In this document: positions 47,340 through 59,200 of the stretch, piece by piece
Numbering within the stretch: position 1 is the first letter of the stretch
Layout of the letters: each line of letters starts with the position of its first letter
Origin: Mangifera indica
Lineage: Eukaryota; Streptophyta; Magnoliopsida; Sapindales; Anacardiaceae
Length of the DNA: 64,000 nucleotides
Direction: 5' to 3'
Assembly (NCBI RefSeq): GCF_011075055.1
Contig: NC_058137.1
Coordinates: forward strand, 22,801,463-22,865,462
Notes under the pieces: model-generated
What the model was told of the DNA's origin: nothing
The model's database searches: none
Seen by the model: only the letters and a program-made list of their open reading frames with translations
Position numbers and translations under genes: made by a program

Positions 47340-48115
47340 ACTCCCACTTTTTCAATTTTCAAAAATCTAACACCCACCCATAATTTGAAAAATTAATAAT
47401 TTCTCCTTAAAATTAAGTTAGAATTAAGAGTAAAATTCTCATTTAACAATAATATTTAAAGTTTCTATCATTTTACCCTTTTAATTTAAAAAACTAACAA
47501 TTTCTCTTAAAATTAAATTTTGAAATGTGACATTTTTCCCCTATCTAGGGTTTCCAATTTCATTGATCTCTCTCTCTTCCAATGTCGTCTCTCCCTCAGA
47601 TGCTCAATATCAAATCAATGATATCTAAATTCGATAAAATTCAAATAAAATTCAGATAAAGAGTCAAAACTCTTCGTTTGGATTTTCATAATCCAAACAA
47701 AATCGATTTCATCTAGATGATGACGATAATGATCCAAATGAGATCATTCATATGAAGTAGACTTTGTCTGGATGATGAAGATCTAGAAAAAGAGTTTTAA
47801 CTTTTTGTCTGGATTCTATAAATCTAAATGTCGTCGATATGATATTAAGCACCGAAAAAAGAAATAACATCGGGAGAGAGAGAAATCGGCTATTATTGGC
47901 TGAAAATTCATTAATGAAATTGAAAACCCTAGATAAGAAAAAAAAATCATTTTTTAAAACTTAATTTAAAAAAAAATTATTAATTTTTTAAATTAAAGGG
48001 ATAGAATGATATAAATTTTAAATATTATTATTAAATAATAATTTTATTATTAACTCTAATTTAATTATGAGAAAAACTGATTTATTTTTCAAATTTTAGG
48101 TGATTGTTGGGTTTT
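47340..48115. mobile_element. Foldback element upstream of UGT5
   Basis: Arms of about 300 bp pair across a centre near 47.72 kb: TATCTAGGGTTTCCAATTTC at 47542-47561 matches in reverse complement a segment near 47916-47935, and the AT-rich outer parts also pair. No coding. It ends about 155 bp before the UGT5 ATG. The layout and several sequences resemble the element before UGT4. Confidence 0.6.
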
Positions 48116-48270
48116 TTAATGTTGGAGGCGGTTACGATTACATCATGCCTTAGGTGGGAATAAGTGTTTTGGCCTTTATAATATCATCCATCATGCTAGC
48201 AAAGCACTTACATCATTCTTCCTGTATTTAATCTTTTATTATTATTCTAACTTTACAATTTTCAACAGAA

Positions 48271-49752
48271 ATGAAGAAAGCTGAGCTGGTGTTCATCCCT
48301 TCAACGGGCGTCGGCCACGTTGTAACGATGGTGGAGATGGCAAAGGTTCTGGTCGACCGCCACCACCGTCTCTCCATCACAGTCCTCATCATGCAGCTCC
48401 CCTTCAGCACAAAAGTCCCCGACTACCTTCACTCACTCTCTCTCACTCAACTCAACAACAACATCAAAATTGTTGAACTCCCAAAACTTAATCTTTCCCC
48501 TTCAAATTTTCCTTCCCGCGTAAGCTTCATTGATTTGTTCATCAAAAGCCATGTACCCCTCGTCAAGGAAGCGGTAAGTAATCTTATTCAGACCGAGTCA
48601 GCATCCGGTGACTCACCTAGACTCGCTGGGTTCGTTCTCGACATGTTCTGTGGTGACATGATCGAAGTAGCGAATGATTTTGGAGTTCCTAGCTACACAT
48701 TCTACCCCTCCTGTGCAGCTTTTCTTGGCATGCAGTTACACTTGCAAGCTCTTTGTGATGAGCAAAACCAGCACATCACTGAGTTGAAAGACTTGGTCAC
48801 CGAGTTAACTGTACCGAGTCTTGTTAAGCCATTTCCCGTGAAGGCTTTGCCTATTGTGTTGCAACAGAAGGAGTGGACTAGGGTTTTGTTTCGACATGCG
48901 AGGCTTTTCAGAGAAGTGAAGGGTATTATTGTAAATACATTCATGGAACTAGAATCCTATGCGGTCGAGTCTTTCTCCAATGGCAAGTTGACCAATGTCC
49001 CACCTGTGTATACAATAGGACCCATTTTGAATCTAGAAGGTGATAAGATTGATCAGGGATCAGTGAGTTCCGTTTCGAAATCAGAAATCATGGAGTGGCT
49101 TGATGATCAACCACCATCATCAGTTGTATTTCTCTGCTTTGGGAGCATGGGAAGCTTCAGTGGAGATCAGGTGAAGGAGATCGCCTTTGCACTTGAAAAT
49201 AGCGGCCATCGGTTTTTGTGGTCTCTACGTCAACCTCCACCCCTGGGTCAAGTCGGTAACCCTACTGATTATGTAAATCTGACGGATGTCCTACCTGAAG
49301 GGTTTACTGATCGGACGGTTGGGATTGGAAAGATAATTGGATGGGCCCCACAAATATCGATCCTAGCCCACAAGGCAATCGGAGGGTTTGTATCACATTG
49401 TGGATGGAATTCGGTGTTAGAGAGTGTATGGTTTGGAGTCCCGATTGCTGCGTGGCCGATGTACGCGGAGCAACAATTTAACGCCGTTGAGATGGTGATG
49501 GAGTTGGAATTAGCGGTCGAGATTAAAATGGATTATTTAAAAGATATTTCCGGGGAGAGTCTAATAATTGTGACTGCAAAACAGATAGAGAAAGGAATCA
49601 AGGAATTAATGGATCCTGATTGTGAGATCAGGAAACGGATGGCGGAGATGAGTGCAAAGAGTAGAAAGGCTGTGATGAAGGGTGGATCTTCCTTCTTCTC
49701 AATGGGTTGCTTGATTGATGAAGTCATGGGCAACACTGAAGACAGAATCTAG
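48271..49752 (+). CDS. UDP-glycosyltransferase UGT5 (UGT71-like)
   Basis: Intact single-exon gene of 493 residues, the most diverged family member in the cluster. Catalytic His16 (GVGHV) and Asp124 (FVLDM). The PSPG box runs from Trp358 to Gln401 with HCGWNS at 376-381, FGVPIAAW and AEQQ, so every PSPG position is standard and UDP-glucose is the expected donor. The tail (GNTEDRI) is longer than in the other copies. The ATG at 48271 is the first in frame and matches the family N-terminus ([10 protein letters not shown]). A UGT stub follows 125 bp downstream in the same orientation. Confidence 0.95.
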   Translation: MKKAELVFIPSTGVGHVVTMVEMAKVLVDRHHRLSITVLIMQLPFSTKVPDYLHSLSLTQLNNNIKIVELPKLNLSPSNFPSRVSFIDLFIKSHVPLVKEAVSNLIQTESASGDSPRLAGFVLDMFCGDMIEVANDFGVPSYTFYPSCAAFLGMQLHLQALCDEQNQHITELKDLVTELTVPSLVKPFPVKALPIVLQQKEWTRVLFRHARLFREVKGIIVNTFMELESYAVESFSNGKLTNVPPVYTIGPILNLEGDKIDQGSVSSVSKSEIMEWLDDQPPSSVVFLCFGSMGSFSGDQVKEIAFALENSGHRFLWSLRQPPPLGQVGNPTDYVNLTDVLPEGFTDRTVGIGKIIGWAPQISILAHKAIGGFVSHCGWNSVLESVWFGVPIAAWPMYAEQQFNAVEMVMELELAVEIKMDYLKDISGESLIIVTAKQIEKGIKELMDPDCEIRKRMAEMSAKSRKAVMKGGSSFFSMGCLIDEVMGNTEDRI

Positions 49753-49876
49753 ACGAGTAAGAATTGTATGCAGGCACAGCTGTGTTTGAAATTTAATAAT
49801 CCTGATTAGTTTATAATTATTGTTTCTAATTTGATTTTTAAATTTTCCATTGACTTCACCGTATACAAAAAAAACG

Positions 49877-49990
49877 ATGAAGCTCGCTGAGCTGGTGTTC
49901 ATCCCTTCACCAGGCGTCGGCCACCTGATATCGACGGTGGGGAATCATCACAACCTATCGCCTCTTCTTCATCATCAGAGCAGACGATGA
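49877..49990 (+). pseudogene. UGT N-terminal stub
   Basis: An ATG-initiated frame of 37 codons. The first 21 residues ([20 protein letters not shown], then V) are a perfect UGT71-type N-terminus with the catalytic His; the sequence then becomes unrelated and ends in TGA. The homology stops abruptly, so this is the 5' remnant of an eighth UGT copy lost by deletion or a failed duplication. The stub is closest to UGT5. Confidence 0.8.
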
Positions 49991-50940
49991 GTAGTCTGTT
50001 ATAAGTGGATAAAGCAAGAAGATTTTGTAAGACGACTCTGTGACTCTGTCCAAGTTCAGAGTCGTCGCACAGAGTTATGATGTGATGAACAACACAGAAT
50101 AATAACTGAAGTGATTGATTTTATTTGAAGTTCGAGCATGATATATTTTAAATTAAATGGTTGAGTAATATGGTTTCCTTTTTGTAATTGCACTATTTAG
50201 TTTTATTGAATTTGAATACTGTTGTTTGAATTTGTAGAAATATTTATACGTCATAAAATTTTATTTGGGTTGCTTATGTAGATATTAATTTCTATAATTT
50301 TATTATTAATTATTCTAAAATTAGTTTTTTTTAATAAATAAAGCTTTATAAAATGTGAATTTTGAATTATTGAATAAACAAAATTAATTAATATGAATTA
50401 ATATTATCTGCCCAGGAAATCGAAACCCAAAAATAAAAAAACAGACATCTACAATTTTTGCTATAAAAAAATTTTCTATAATAAAAAATAATTTGAAAAG
50501 GCCATAACACTTATTCTCACCTAAAATTTAGTTAATTATTTGATTTACAGTTGTGAGATATTAAAAACTTAAATACGTATCTTAATTACAGATTTGTTAA
50601 AATTTTTTGTTATATGTAAAAGTAAAACTGTTATTTTAATATTAATATTAAAAACTATATAATTTTATCTTATTATTCTTATATGTTGAAAACTAATTTT
50701 ATCTCTGTTTGAATTTTTTTAGTTTTAAAAAATAACTATTTATTCTTACATCTAAGTTTTTCTTTTCTCTTTGATCACCACTCAATCTTCAGTGATCTTT
50801 TTTTTCCTCTTCGACTGTTAGACGACTCTTCCTCGCTATCAATAAATGAAGAAATGTCGATGAGCAAACATCTACATTTGTCTATAGAGAGAGACAAATT
50901 GTCCTTGTTTCTCTCTGTAGACATCGCAATTGGGAGGAAG
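49991..50940. other. Intergenic DNA
   Basis: AT-rich with no recognisable gene. Confidence 0.5.
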
Positions 50941-51440
50941 GGGTTGGGGGAGAACACTCCTCACTATTTTTACCTCATCAACACAGCAATCTGTCATCAC
51001 CACTTCATTAGACCCACATCGCTCATAGAAAACAAACCTCATTAGCCCAAATTCTCAACACTTTCCATTAGCCTAATTTTTTTAATGTATAGTTTGGTCA
51101 ACAATTAATCGCCTCTGCTTCTATTGAAGATCCCAATTGGTATATGGACTTGGGAGCTACAGATCATGTTACCACAAACTTGCAACAACTCTTGTTAAAA
51201 ATTGAATACACTGGTAAACAATAATTATAAGGTGGCTGTGGGAAATGTTATCCAATTTCTCCCACAGGTTATAAATCTCTACTCTCCTCTTCACCAAGTA
51301 AGTGTTTAGATTAATGCCTAAAATCACTAACAAATTTCGTCTTGGTATCTCTAGGTTTCCTCAAGACAACAATGTGATGATTGACTTTGCTTCTGATCAT
51401 TGTCTTATAAAAGATAAAGATTCAAAAGGTAAGGAACGAC
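50940..51440 (+). pseudogene. Copia gag-protease fragment (ZIP1 downstream copy)
   Basis: Shows the Ty1/copia protease signature NWYMDLGATDHVT (51132-51173; Ser of D-S-G-A lost). A gag linker precedes it, and a degraded segment follows that resembles the region before the GAG-pre-integrase domain (DNNVMIDF, CLIKDKDSKG), with frameshifts. It lies on the strand opposite ZIP1 and is repeated beside ZIP2 (61739-62330), so it was carried along in the ZIP duplication. Confidence 0.7.
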
Positions 51441-51785
51441 TCTTATCAGTTTAACTATTGGCAGACTGCCCTCACCTGCCATTTTTGTTTCTACTCAAAC
51501 TAAACAGTGATGTACAATTAAAAAAAAAATATTTGTAAAGAGCGGTACTTTTGGAGGGATATGGTAATAAAAAATATTCCTTGAGCAGAGGCACTGAATC
51601 TGAATACCATTGAACTGTAAATTTGAAGTGCATGAATGATAATCTAAATTAAGTACGAAGTTCTATCTCTTTTCGTTGTAACTTTACAACTAACCAGTTT
51701 ACAATGGTGAGACCTCCAAAAAGATGGTGAAATAAAGTTTAAAGCACACCATTCAACAAGTTACAAAAAGAACAAATATGGTTTT

Positions 51786-53054
51786 TTAAGCCCATTTGGC
51801 CAATAGAGACATGCAGCCAATCCCTAGAAGAAGAGCAATATTAACTCCAATTTGAAGCCTTCTATTGGTTTGAACCTTTGTATTCATGAAATCAGCAGCA
51901 AGAAGATCCACAAGTGACATATATATCAAGATCCCGGCTGATGCTGCATTGAAAACCCCTTCAACAATTAAAGCTGTGGGACTATTCTCTGTGTACACAT
52001 TTGATATTCCTATCCCAATTGCAATCCCAACTGGGGTGGTCAATGAGAAGAATAACACCATAACTGCAACCACTCTAGCTTTGAATTTTGCCTACATATA
52101 TCAAACAACTTATTTGTTATTACTTCATCAATAACTTTGCGAAAACTTGGCAAAACATAAAATAATTAAAGGAAATAATACCTGAACAATACACCCTCCC
52201 AGTCCCATGCCTTCAAAAAATTGGTGGAAAGTCAAGGCAGCTACAAGTGGTCTTATAGTTTTTGGGCTTTCTGAAGCACCCAATGAAATCCCAATTATCA
52301 CTGAGTGCACCACAATTCCCATCTCCAAAACCTGCCATCAATTAATAAAAAAAACGTTTTATACAATAAACATAACATATATATCAGAAGAATAATGTTA
52401 ACAGATTAAAATCAAGGATTTAAATCTTGCCTGAGAGATGATACGATGCCTAAGGAGCTCTGAATCAGTCGAAGGGATGGCGCCATGGGCGTGTCCATGG
52501 GTTCCATGAGTGTGAACATGAACATGGCCTTCATGCCGATGAGCCGTCTCTTCATCTCCAGGATTTTTTTCAGGTTGAGCCTTACTGAAGTGAGACATGG
52601 TGAAATAAGAAGTTGCAAAAGCATCCACCATCAGAGTTCCAACGGTGGCCATCATGGCGACAAATCCTGTAAAAGGGAAGTTTCCCCATGGATTTTCTTT
52701 CAAACACGGTGATGTCAAGTTTTCAAATGCATCAGGAAGAACGTGGATGAACCCAGTTGAGAGTATCACTCCTGCGGCGAAGGCCTTGATGATAAAGAAA
52801 ATATTCTTCTCCGGACGTAAAGCTTCAATTTTTTTTCCCAAAACAGGGAGACAAACTCCAAGGGCGCCTGCAACAAGAATCGAAGCGATGGCTCCAAGTT
52901 TGTATTTCAGTGCCTGGGCCTTGTCATGTTCTTCTTCTTCTTCTTTATCACATGTGCACTCTCCAAAAGCAAATGATGGAAGAATTGAAAAGATGAAAAG
53001 ACAAACAAAAACCTTGTAATGTAGAAGATGACAATGAAGAAAGTGAGACTTCAT
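51786..53054 (-). CDS. ZIP-family zinc/iron transporter, copy 1 (three exons)
   Basis: Exons 53054-52431, 52331-52182 and 52091-51786 encode 359 residues, typical for plant ZIPs, which import Zn2+, Fe2+ or similar metals into the cytosol, usually across the plasma membrane. A signal peptide (about 1-27) is followed by [10 protein letters not shown], eight predicted membrane spans and a His-rich variable loop (His174-His190, eight His) between spans 3 and 4. Metal-path residues are His217/Ser218 ([12 protein letters not shown]) and His244/Glu248 (FHQFFEG). The start at 53054 matches that of copy 2; an in-frame ATG at 53108 would bury the signal peptide. Intron 1 uses a GC donor (CAG|GCAAG) where copy 2 has GT. 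Intron 2 is GT-AG. Most like the ZIP1/3/5 group; exact orthology not determined. Confidence 0.93.
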
Positions 53055-53109
53055 AATTTTGCGATCTGAGAAAAGTTGAGATTTCAGAAGAAAAGAGAAT
53101 TCTAACAAA

Positions 53110-55388
53110 ATGAAATTGGTGAAAACTGTGTCAATTATATTTAAAAAAAAAAAAATAACACTGTAATTTCTGAAGTTTGAACTCAGAAATTCTCATAAAA
53201 AATCAAGATGATGACATCCATGGTGTATTTTCCATAATAAAAACCGAATTGCAGTCACAATGGGTTTATTTAGGAAGGAAATGAGAACATGTTAACGAAT
53301 CAGGATGGTGCATTTGTTACTGCTTTTGATTTTTTTTACTTGGTCAAAATATGGTTTAAACTGAAGTAAATCTTTATAATTATACAAAGTGAAGAAACAT
53401 GTCGACATAATTAGGAACAATGCAAGAATTTCAAGGCATTCTCACGGAAGCCGAGGCTCACATAAGTCAAGTCAACTAAAAGATGTCGAAACTATGTGCA
53501 AAGATTGTTTAGCAATAGCACGACTTTTCAAGCTAGTAGGCTAACCAGATTCTTCATTTTTCTGGGCGTAGAATTCAACGATTGTAATTATCTCCCACGC
53601 CAAAACACTATTGCCGACCCACACTTCCAAATTCAATAAGCCAAATTCTCGTGTAATTTTCTTTCGTCAATAAATTTTATTAAATAAAAACATAAAAAAT
53701 TTATTTTACATAAATGGTTTTATTTTTTTATTATCTCTCCCCTCTTTTTTTTCAAAAATTTAGGAAGTAAACAACAATTTTTACAAATACGAAGAGTGTT
53801 GATAAAAAATTTGGTATAGTACTTAAAAATTAAAGAAAATTTAAGGATGTTTTTAAAATTTTAAATTCAACATATCTTTTGATAGTTTAAAAAATGGCAA
53901 GTACATCTCAAATAATTTTATTAAAATATAATATTTTAAAGTTTGTTAAAATTTTAATAATTTTTAAAAGCTTAAGCGATAAAATTTTAAATTGATAAGT
54001 TGACATTTTAACATGAAAACATTTTTTATGTGAAAAGTAAAACTACGAGTTTTACTTAAATAAACTAATCTACTATATCAAAAAAAAGTATACTGTTTTC
54101 AACCTATGAATAAGTAGATAACAAAGCAAAAAAATAACAAAGTTGCAGAAAAATAATGAATATCATAGTACACTTGAAAATTTATATCTCACATTACAAG
54201 CATAAAACAGAAATCCCCACCGTTTAAAATATGACACTAGATGTGCCTAAAATACTCTTAAAATTTGAAAGCAATCCAACGGTATACAAAAGAGAAAAAA
54301 ACATTTTTCTAAAAACCGTCTAAACAAAACTTCATAGCACAATCAATTACGTTTCAACTTAGATAATTGTTCACTTGAAAATCAAACCAATCATATTTTA
54401 ACACAGATAACTACTTACCTGAAAATCAAGCAACGTCTTCATAATTCAAAATGAAGAAAAATAAATCTTTTATAATAGTTCAAAAATCAAAATAATCTAA
54501 CAATGAAATTGAGAAAACAAAAAAATCTTCCAAAAACATACACTAAAACCCAAAGACGGTGTTTTTGTCTCTTCTTCTCTCTTCTCTTTGTTTTGAATTT
54601 AATGTGTTATTTGCAAGTACATGTTAAATTCTTATTTTGACTTGATTTATGAATTTAATAGGTCAAACTTTTTTACTAAATAAATTTAAGTTTCTCCATA
54701 TAAAAAGAGACCTAAAAGCCTAACACATATTTGGTGTTTTTTGCAAAGGGTCAGCAAAATACTTAAATTAAAACCGAAATCGTCAAAATCTTATATTTCA
54801 ATTCCAAGTAGGATTTGAAATCAATCTATCTCAGATAGATTCCACCTCTAATTCTTTGGAACCAATAGGTTATAGAACTAGCACTAAGAGCACAGAATAT
54901 AATGCACAAGAGGCCTCCCTTCACCGCCAATCCCGACTTGTGCTTATCTGACTATTTGAAGCACAACATGCCTCCCTTCTTCATCCCCATAAACTCAAAA
55001 ATTAAAAAAAAAATAAAAATAAACATTAGAAGAAAGAGATAAAGATCAAAAGCAGCACCATGCCAACATTGATCTTGTTGGGAGAAGAATAGCATTAAAT
55101 GTTTCAGTGACACCCATAATAGGAACCTTAATTAGGAGCAGTGTAGACATGATCCCATCAGGTAACCATGTTGTATCTTCATATACAAGAATAATAGGAG
55201 TTCGAATCTAAATATTTTCTTTTAAATCTCAAAATTTTCACTAATTTTGTTAATGTCTAATGTTCATTTAATATTACCTTTAGAAGATAAATTTGCACCA
55301 AATTTTAGACCCTCAGAAAATTTTAAATTGTTAATTCCAAATTCCAAGTAAAAACAAGATCCTATTGGAAATCAATGAGAAATTAATT
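53110..55388. other. ZIP1 upstream region and intergenic DNA
   Basis: 53.11-53.30 kb should contain the ZIP1 promoter. The remainder is AT-rich with no gene or clear repeat seen. Confidence 0.45.
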
Positions 55389-56206
55389 AAAATAAGTAAA
55401 AATCTGTCCGTTTATACGTTTTTAGGTCAATATAAAAAAGTTTCACCAAATTAAGTAAACATTAATTTTTTTACCCTTATGTTGAAAAACCAAGTAAAAA
55501 TATTTTTTCTGAAAATGTGCGTCAGTTTATAGTGGTTACGATGGTGGCTAGAGATTTTATAGTGAAACCCTAAATATGTCAAATTATGTATATGAATGTT
55601 TCGAATGGTATAAAATAATGTAGTTTCGATGTTAATGGATGTCTGGAAGTATAGCCGTTGAGAGACAAAAGCGCGCAAATTTACAGTGCCGTGCAAACTA
55701 CTCAAATCGCGTAAACACTATTCACATCACGTAAAAACTGTTCATATCACACAAACACTGTTCAACTGCTTGTAAAATCGCGCAAAAATCCTGTTCACAG
55801 GCTATGATATCTGCTTTTGCATGGTTTGAATAGTGTTTGCGTGATGTGAACAGTGTTTGCGCTGTGTGAACAGTATTTGTGCAGTTTGTGTGGCACTGTA
55901 AATTTGCGTGTTTTTGTCTCTCAACGGCTACACTTCCAGACATCTATTAACATCGAAACTACATCATTTTATACCATTCGAAACATTAAAAAACATTCAT
56001 ATACATAATTTGACATATTTAGGGTTTCACTATAAAATCCCTAGCCACCATCGTAACCACTATAAACCGACGCACATTTTCAGAAAAAATATTTTTACTT
56101 GGTTTTTCAACATAAGGGTAAAAAAATTAATGTTTACTTAATTTGGTGAAACTTTTTTATATTAACCTAAAAACGTATAAACGAATAAATTTTTGCTTAT
56201 TAATTA
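55389..56206. mobile_element. Long inverted-repeat (foldback) element
   Basis: Two arms of about 400 bp meet near 55.80 kb. Examples: GTTTATACGTTTTTAGG (left) against CCTAAAAACGTATAAAC (right), and AACCACTATAAACCGACGCA (right) against its left complement at about 55523. The inner part of each arm is made of a repeated unit of about 20 bp like CACTGTTCACATCACGCAAA. Arms are roughly 95% alike outside the centre. A short AATTA-type flank may be a target duplication but is not decisive. No coding; mirrored ORFs on each arm are by-products. Confidence 0.85.
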
Positions 56207-59200
56207 TCTTGGTTTCAAATAAGAACCTATTTTATATAATAGGGTATGATTTTAATTTCTTTTTTTAAAAACAGAGCCATTTTAATTTTAGTAGTTAGTT
56301 CTTTGTTTTTTAACAAAATATCCAAAACTACTCAAGGGTTCTTTTCATTATTAATATTTACATATTTTAAATAAAAAGGGATTAACCTCCCATCATTAAA
56401 AATATATAAATATTATTGATACCTTTTTTATAGTAAAGTAATGAAAAGTTGACTGAATTATACATTTTTAATATAACAAAACTTTAATTTTATTTGCCAC
56501 GGTGAGTGAAAAATAAATGAACAAATAAAATAATATAATGTGGAAAGATACATAAAGATGCGACATGCCGAATAATACTAACAATAAATTTGAGCTTAGG
56601 CAGTTGCTCCAGACACTAAAATTCTATCAATCATTGGAAGTAGGATTAGAAACCAAATTAATGAATATACTAAAGGACAGAGGTTAATTATATTTGATTA
56701 ATATGTAAATTAATCTTCGTATGAATACTGACATCAGGATGCACACTTGCAAAACACGCATACCATAGAGTCAGAGAGAGACAAAATGTTTGAATTCCCC
56801 TCAACTTTACTTTGTCAAAAGCAAGACATTGTTCGGCAATTGAACTCAAAGGTAAAACTTGACGGCTCAAGCATGGTATACATTGTGTGGTCTCTGAGCC
56901 TATTTTTATGTGTCCTTTTTGTTAAAAAAATTAGTGTTGGAAATAACCAAAAATTTTGTAAACCAAAGTACAGTAAAATAAACATACTCGAATTTGCATT
57001 GTATTTAAGATGAATATGATCCGAAGTTTGATAATTAATCTTTTTTATAACACAATTTGTCTGATAATATTGTCTAAATTCTGTGAATGCCTTTTTGGGA
57101 GCGCTTCTGTATCAGCTTCCTTTGAGTATTTGCGTTAGACTGTAAGAGAAGGAAAAAAAAAAAAACTTTGTTTCCTGTATTTTTAGTTACTGCAGTGAGA
57201 TGATGAAAAACAGCAGTTTGTAGACATTTTATATTCATTCAACCCAATTACCATATGGGTCGGATTGATCCGTCATAGGTGAATCTAAATTTAATAAATA
57301 GTATAATAAAAGTTTTAAATTTTTAAATAATAATTATATGATCAAATATTATATAATTTATTAATAATATTAATTGGAGGCTATGATATGTATATTTTGA
57401 TGTGAGATAAGTAAGTTTTACAGTAGCAATAGCCTCAATAGTATGCGTTCATTTTTGGTTAAATTGGTTTAATTTGATGTCTTCATTTCCTGCTCTCAAC
57501 TTTAGTTCTTGACAGTCGATTTTGACTTGGGGTCAATTTAGTGTTTGCTCGATAAAATGAACATCTATATATTTTATTCAGTCCTGCTGATGATGTGCCA
57601 CTAGACTTTATTAGAAGCTTTATTTGCTTGCAATTATTCCCTTCATATCCTTTTTACTTCACTTACTTATGCCACTACTTGAAATTATTTCTGTATTTCC
57701 AGGGTTTAGAGTTTCAAATAGGGATTTTACAAAAGAAATACCGTTCAAGTTTTCACATTAGGCAATACTTTTCAACCAAGCCATGCCCCCAGGCTGTGTA
57801 ATTGAGGGACCATCCACCTCCATTGGTTTTGCTCAGTCGTGTAGTTGATTATCTTGAAGCTAAAATGTTACTATTGTTCTTGACAGTTTGGAAGATCACT
57901 CATTTGGCTTGTTTTGTTTTTTTTCCCAGAATCTCTGAAGTTAACTTCTGCAATATCATCAATGCTACATTAGTAATCCTTGCAGTAGTGTCAAATTAAT
58001 GTATAACTGGGCTGTAGGATGAGGATCTGATTTTGTTCTTGTTTTCAGGGTTTTCATTGTTGCACTTGCTTTATGGGTTCAAATTGCTGAATTGGAAGAG
58101 ATTGGATGAAGATTGAACAGTACCAGATGTATTTACAATGGGCATAAAAGATGAACAATATTGAGTGAAAACCATAATTGAAACCGGAATTGACTGAATA
58201 AGTTACAAGTAAGAACTTATCTTGGTTGGTTATGATTCTAGTTCTATTTTCAGGTATTAACCGATTCTAATTTCGTTTTGCTGTTAGTTTTAGATAAACA
58301 TGATTGGTTTTACCACTATTTTTTGGTAGAAATAATTTTGTAAAGTTTCACAACTATAATCAAGTAACATAAGAAGCTTTAATGGTAATTTCATGTACCG
58401 AGTGTTACAAAATTTTAAGAAGTCTCAACCACACTAGATGGTTGAAAAACGAACAAAATAAATTACAAAAGGTTTAGTTTCCACTCAAGTCCAAGCTCCC
58501 TTCACTACTGGCAAAGTATTTTTAATAATGTTTTTAAAATCTAACTAATGATAGAATCGATTGTCTCCCTAGTTTATAGTTCAATTGAGAATAGGTTAAT
58601 TTAACTTATTATCAAATTATAATAAATTTTTTAAATAATATCAGATTAACCCACCGATTTTACTTAAAAATGTGTAAAAAATAAAATTAATAAAGATACT
58701 CAAACCTATGACGATTAGAACATATATTTTCTAAAAAGTGAAAATTATTCACATTATTTCAATGAAATAATTAGATACAAAAAATATTTTCATCTCATAA
58801 TATAAAAAAAAACCATAATTTTATAAGTTATTGTCTATACAAATCATTTCAATAAATATAAAATATATTTTTTTCATTTTTATTTTATTTTTGGTCTTTT
58901 TTTTTAAGACTTTTAGAAATTTATTTATTCTATTTTAAAATAATTAAATTACTTAAAAATAATTAAAATTTATAAAAATATCTTAAATTTTAATCAAATT
59001 CAATTCTATTAATTTTAATTAATTTACTAGCTTTTATCGAGTTTAACCAAATTAACAAATAAATTATCTTTTAATATTAATTAGACTGTACTTGAAACCA
59101 ATTTCCAATTCAATCAATTAAATCGGCCGGAGTGGTTTCCAAAACAGTGATTTTTAACTTCCACAGCACTGTACGGAAAACCCATAAGTAAAACACAACT

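Noticed and set aside
52485..53019. Met- and His-poor ORFs opposite the ZIP exons
   Set aside because: Antisense shadows of ZIP exon 1, repeated opposite the second ZIP gene.
55451..56141. Paired ORFs on opposite strands
   Set aside because: They are the same sequence on the two arms of an inverted repeat and match no protein.
56747..57013. 88-codon ORF with a hydrophobic segment
   Set aside because: Only weakly gene-like; no family resemblance, and the upstream and downstream sequence give no exon structure.
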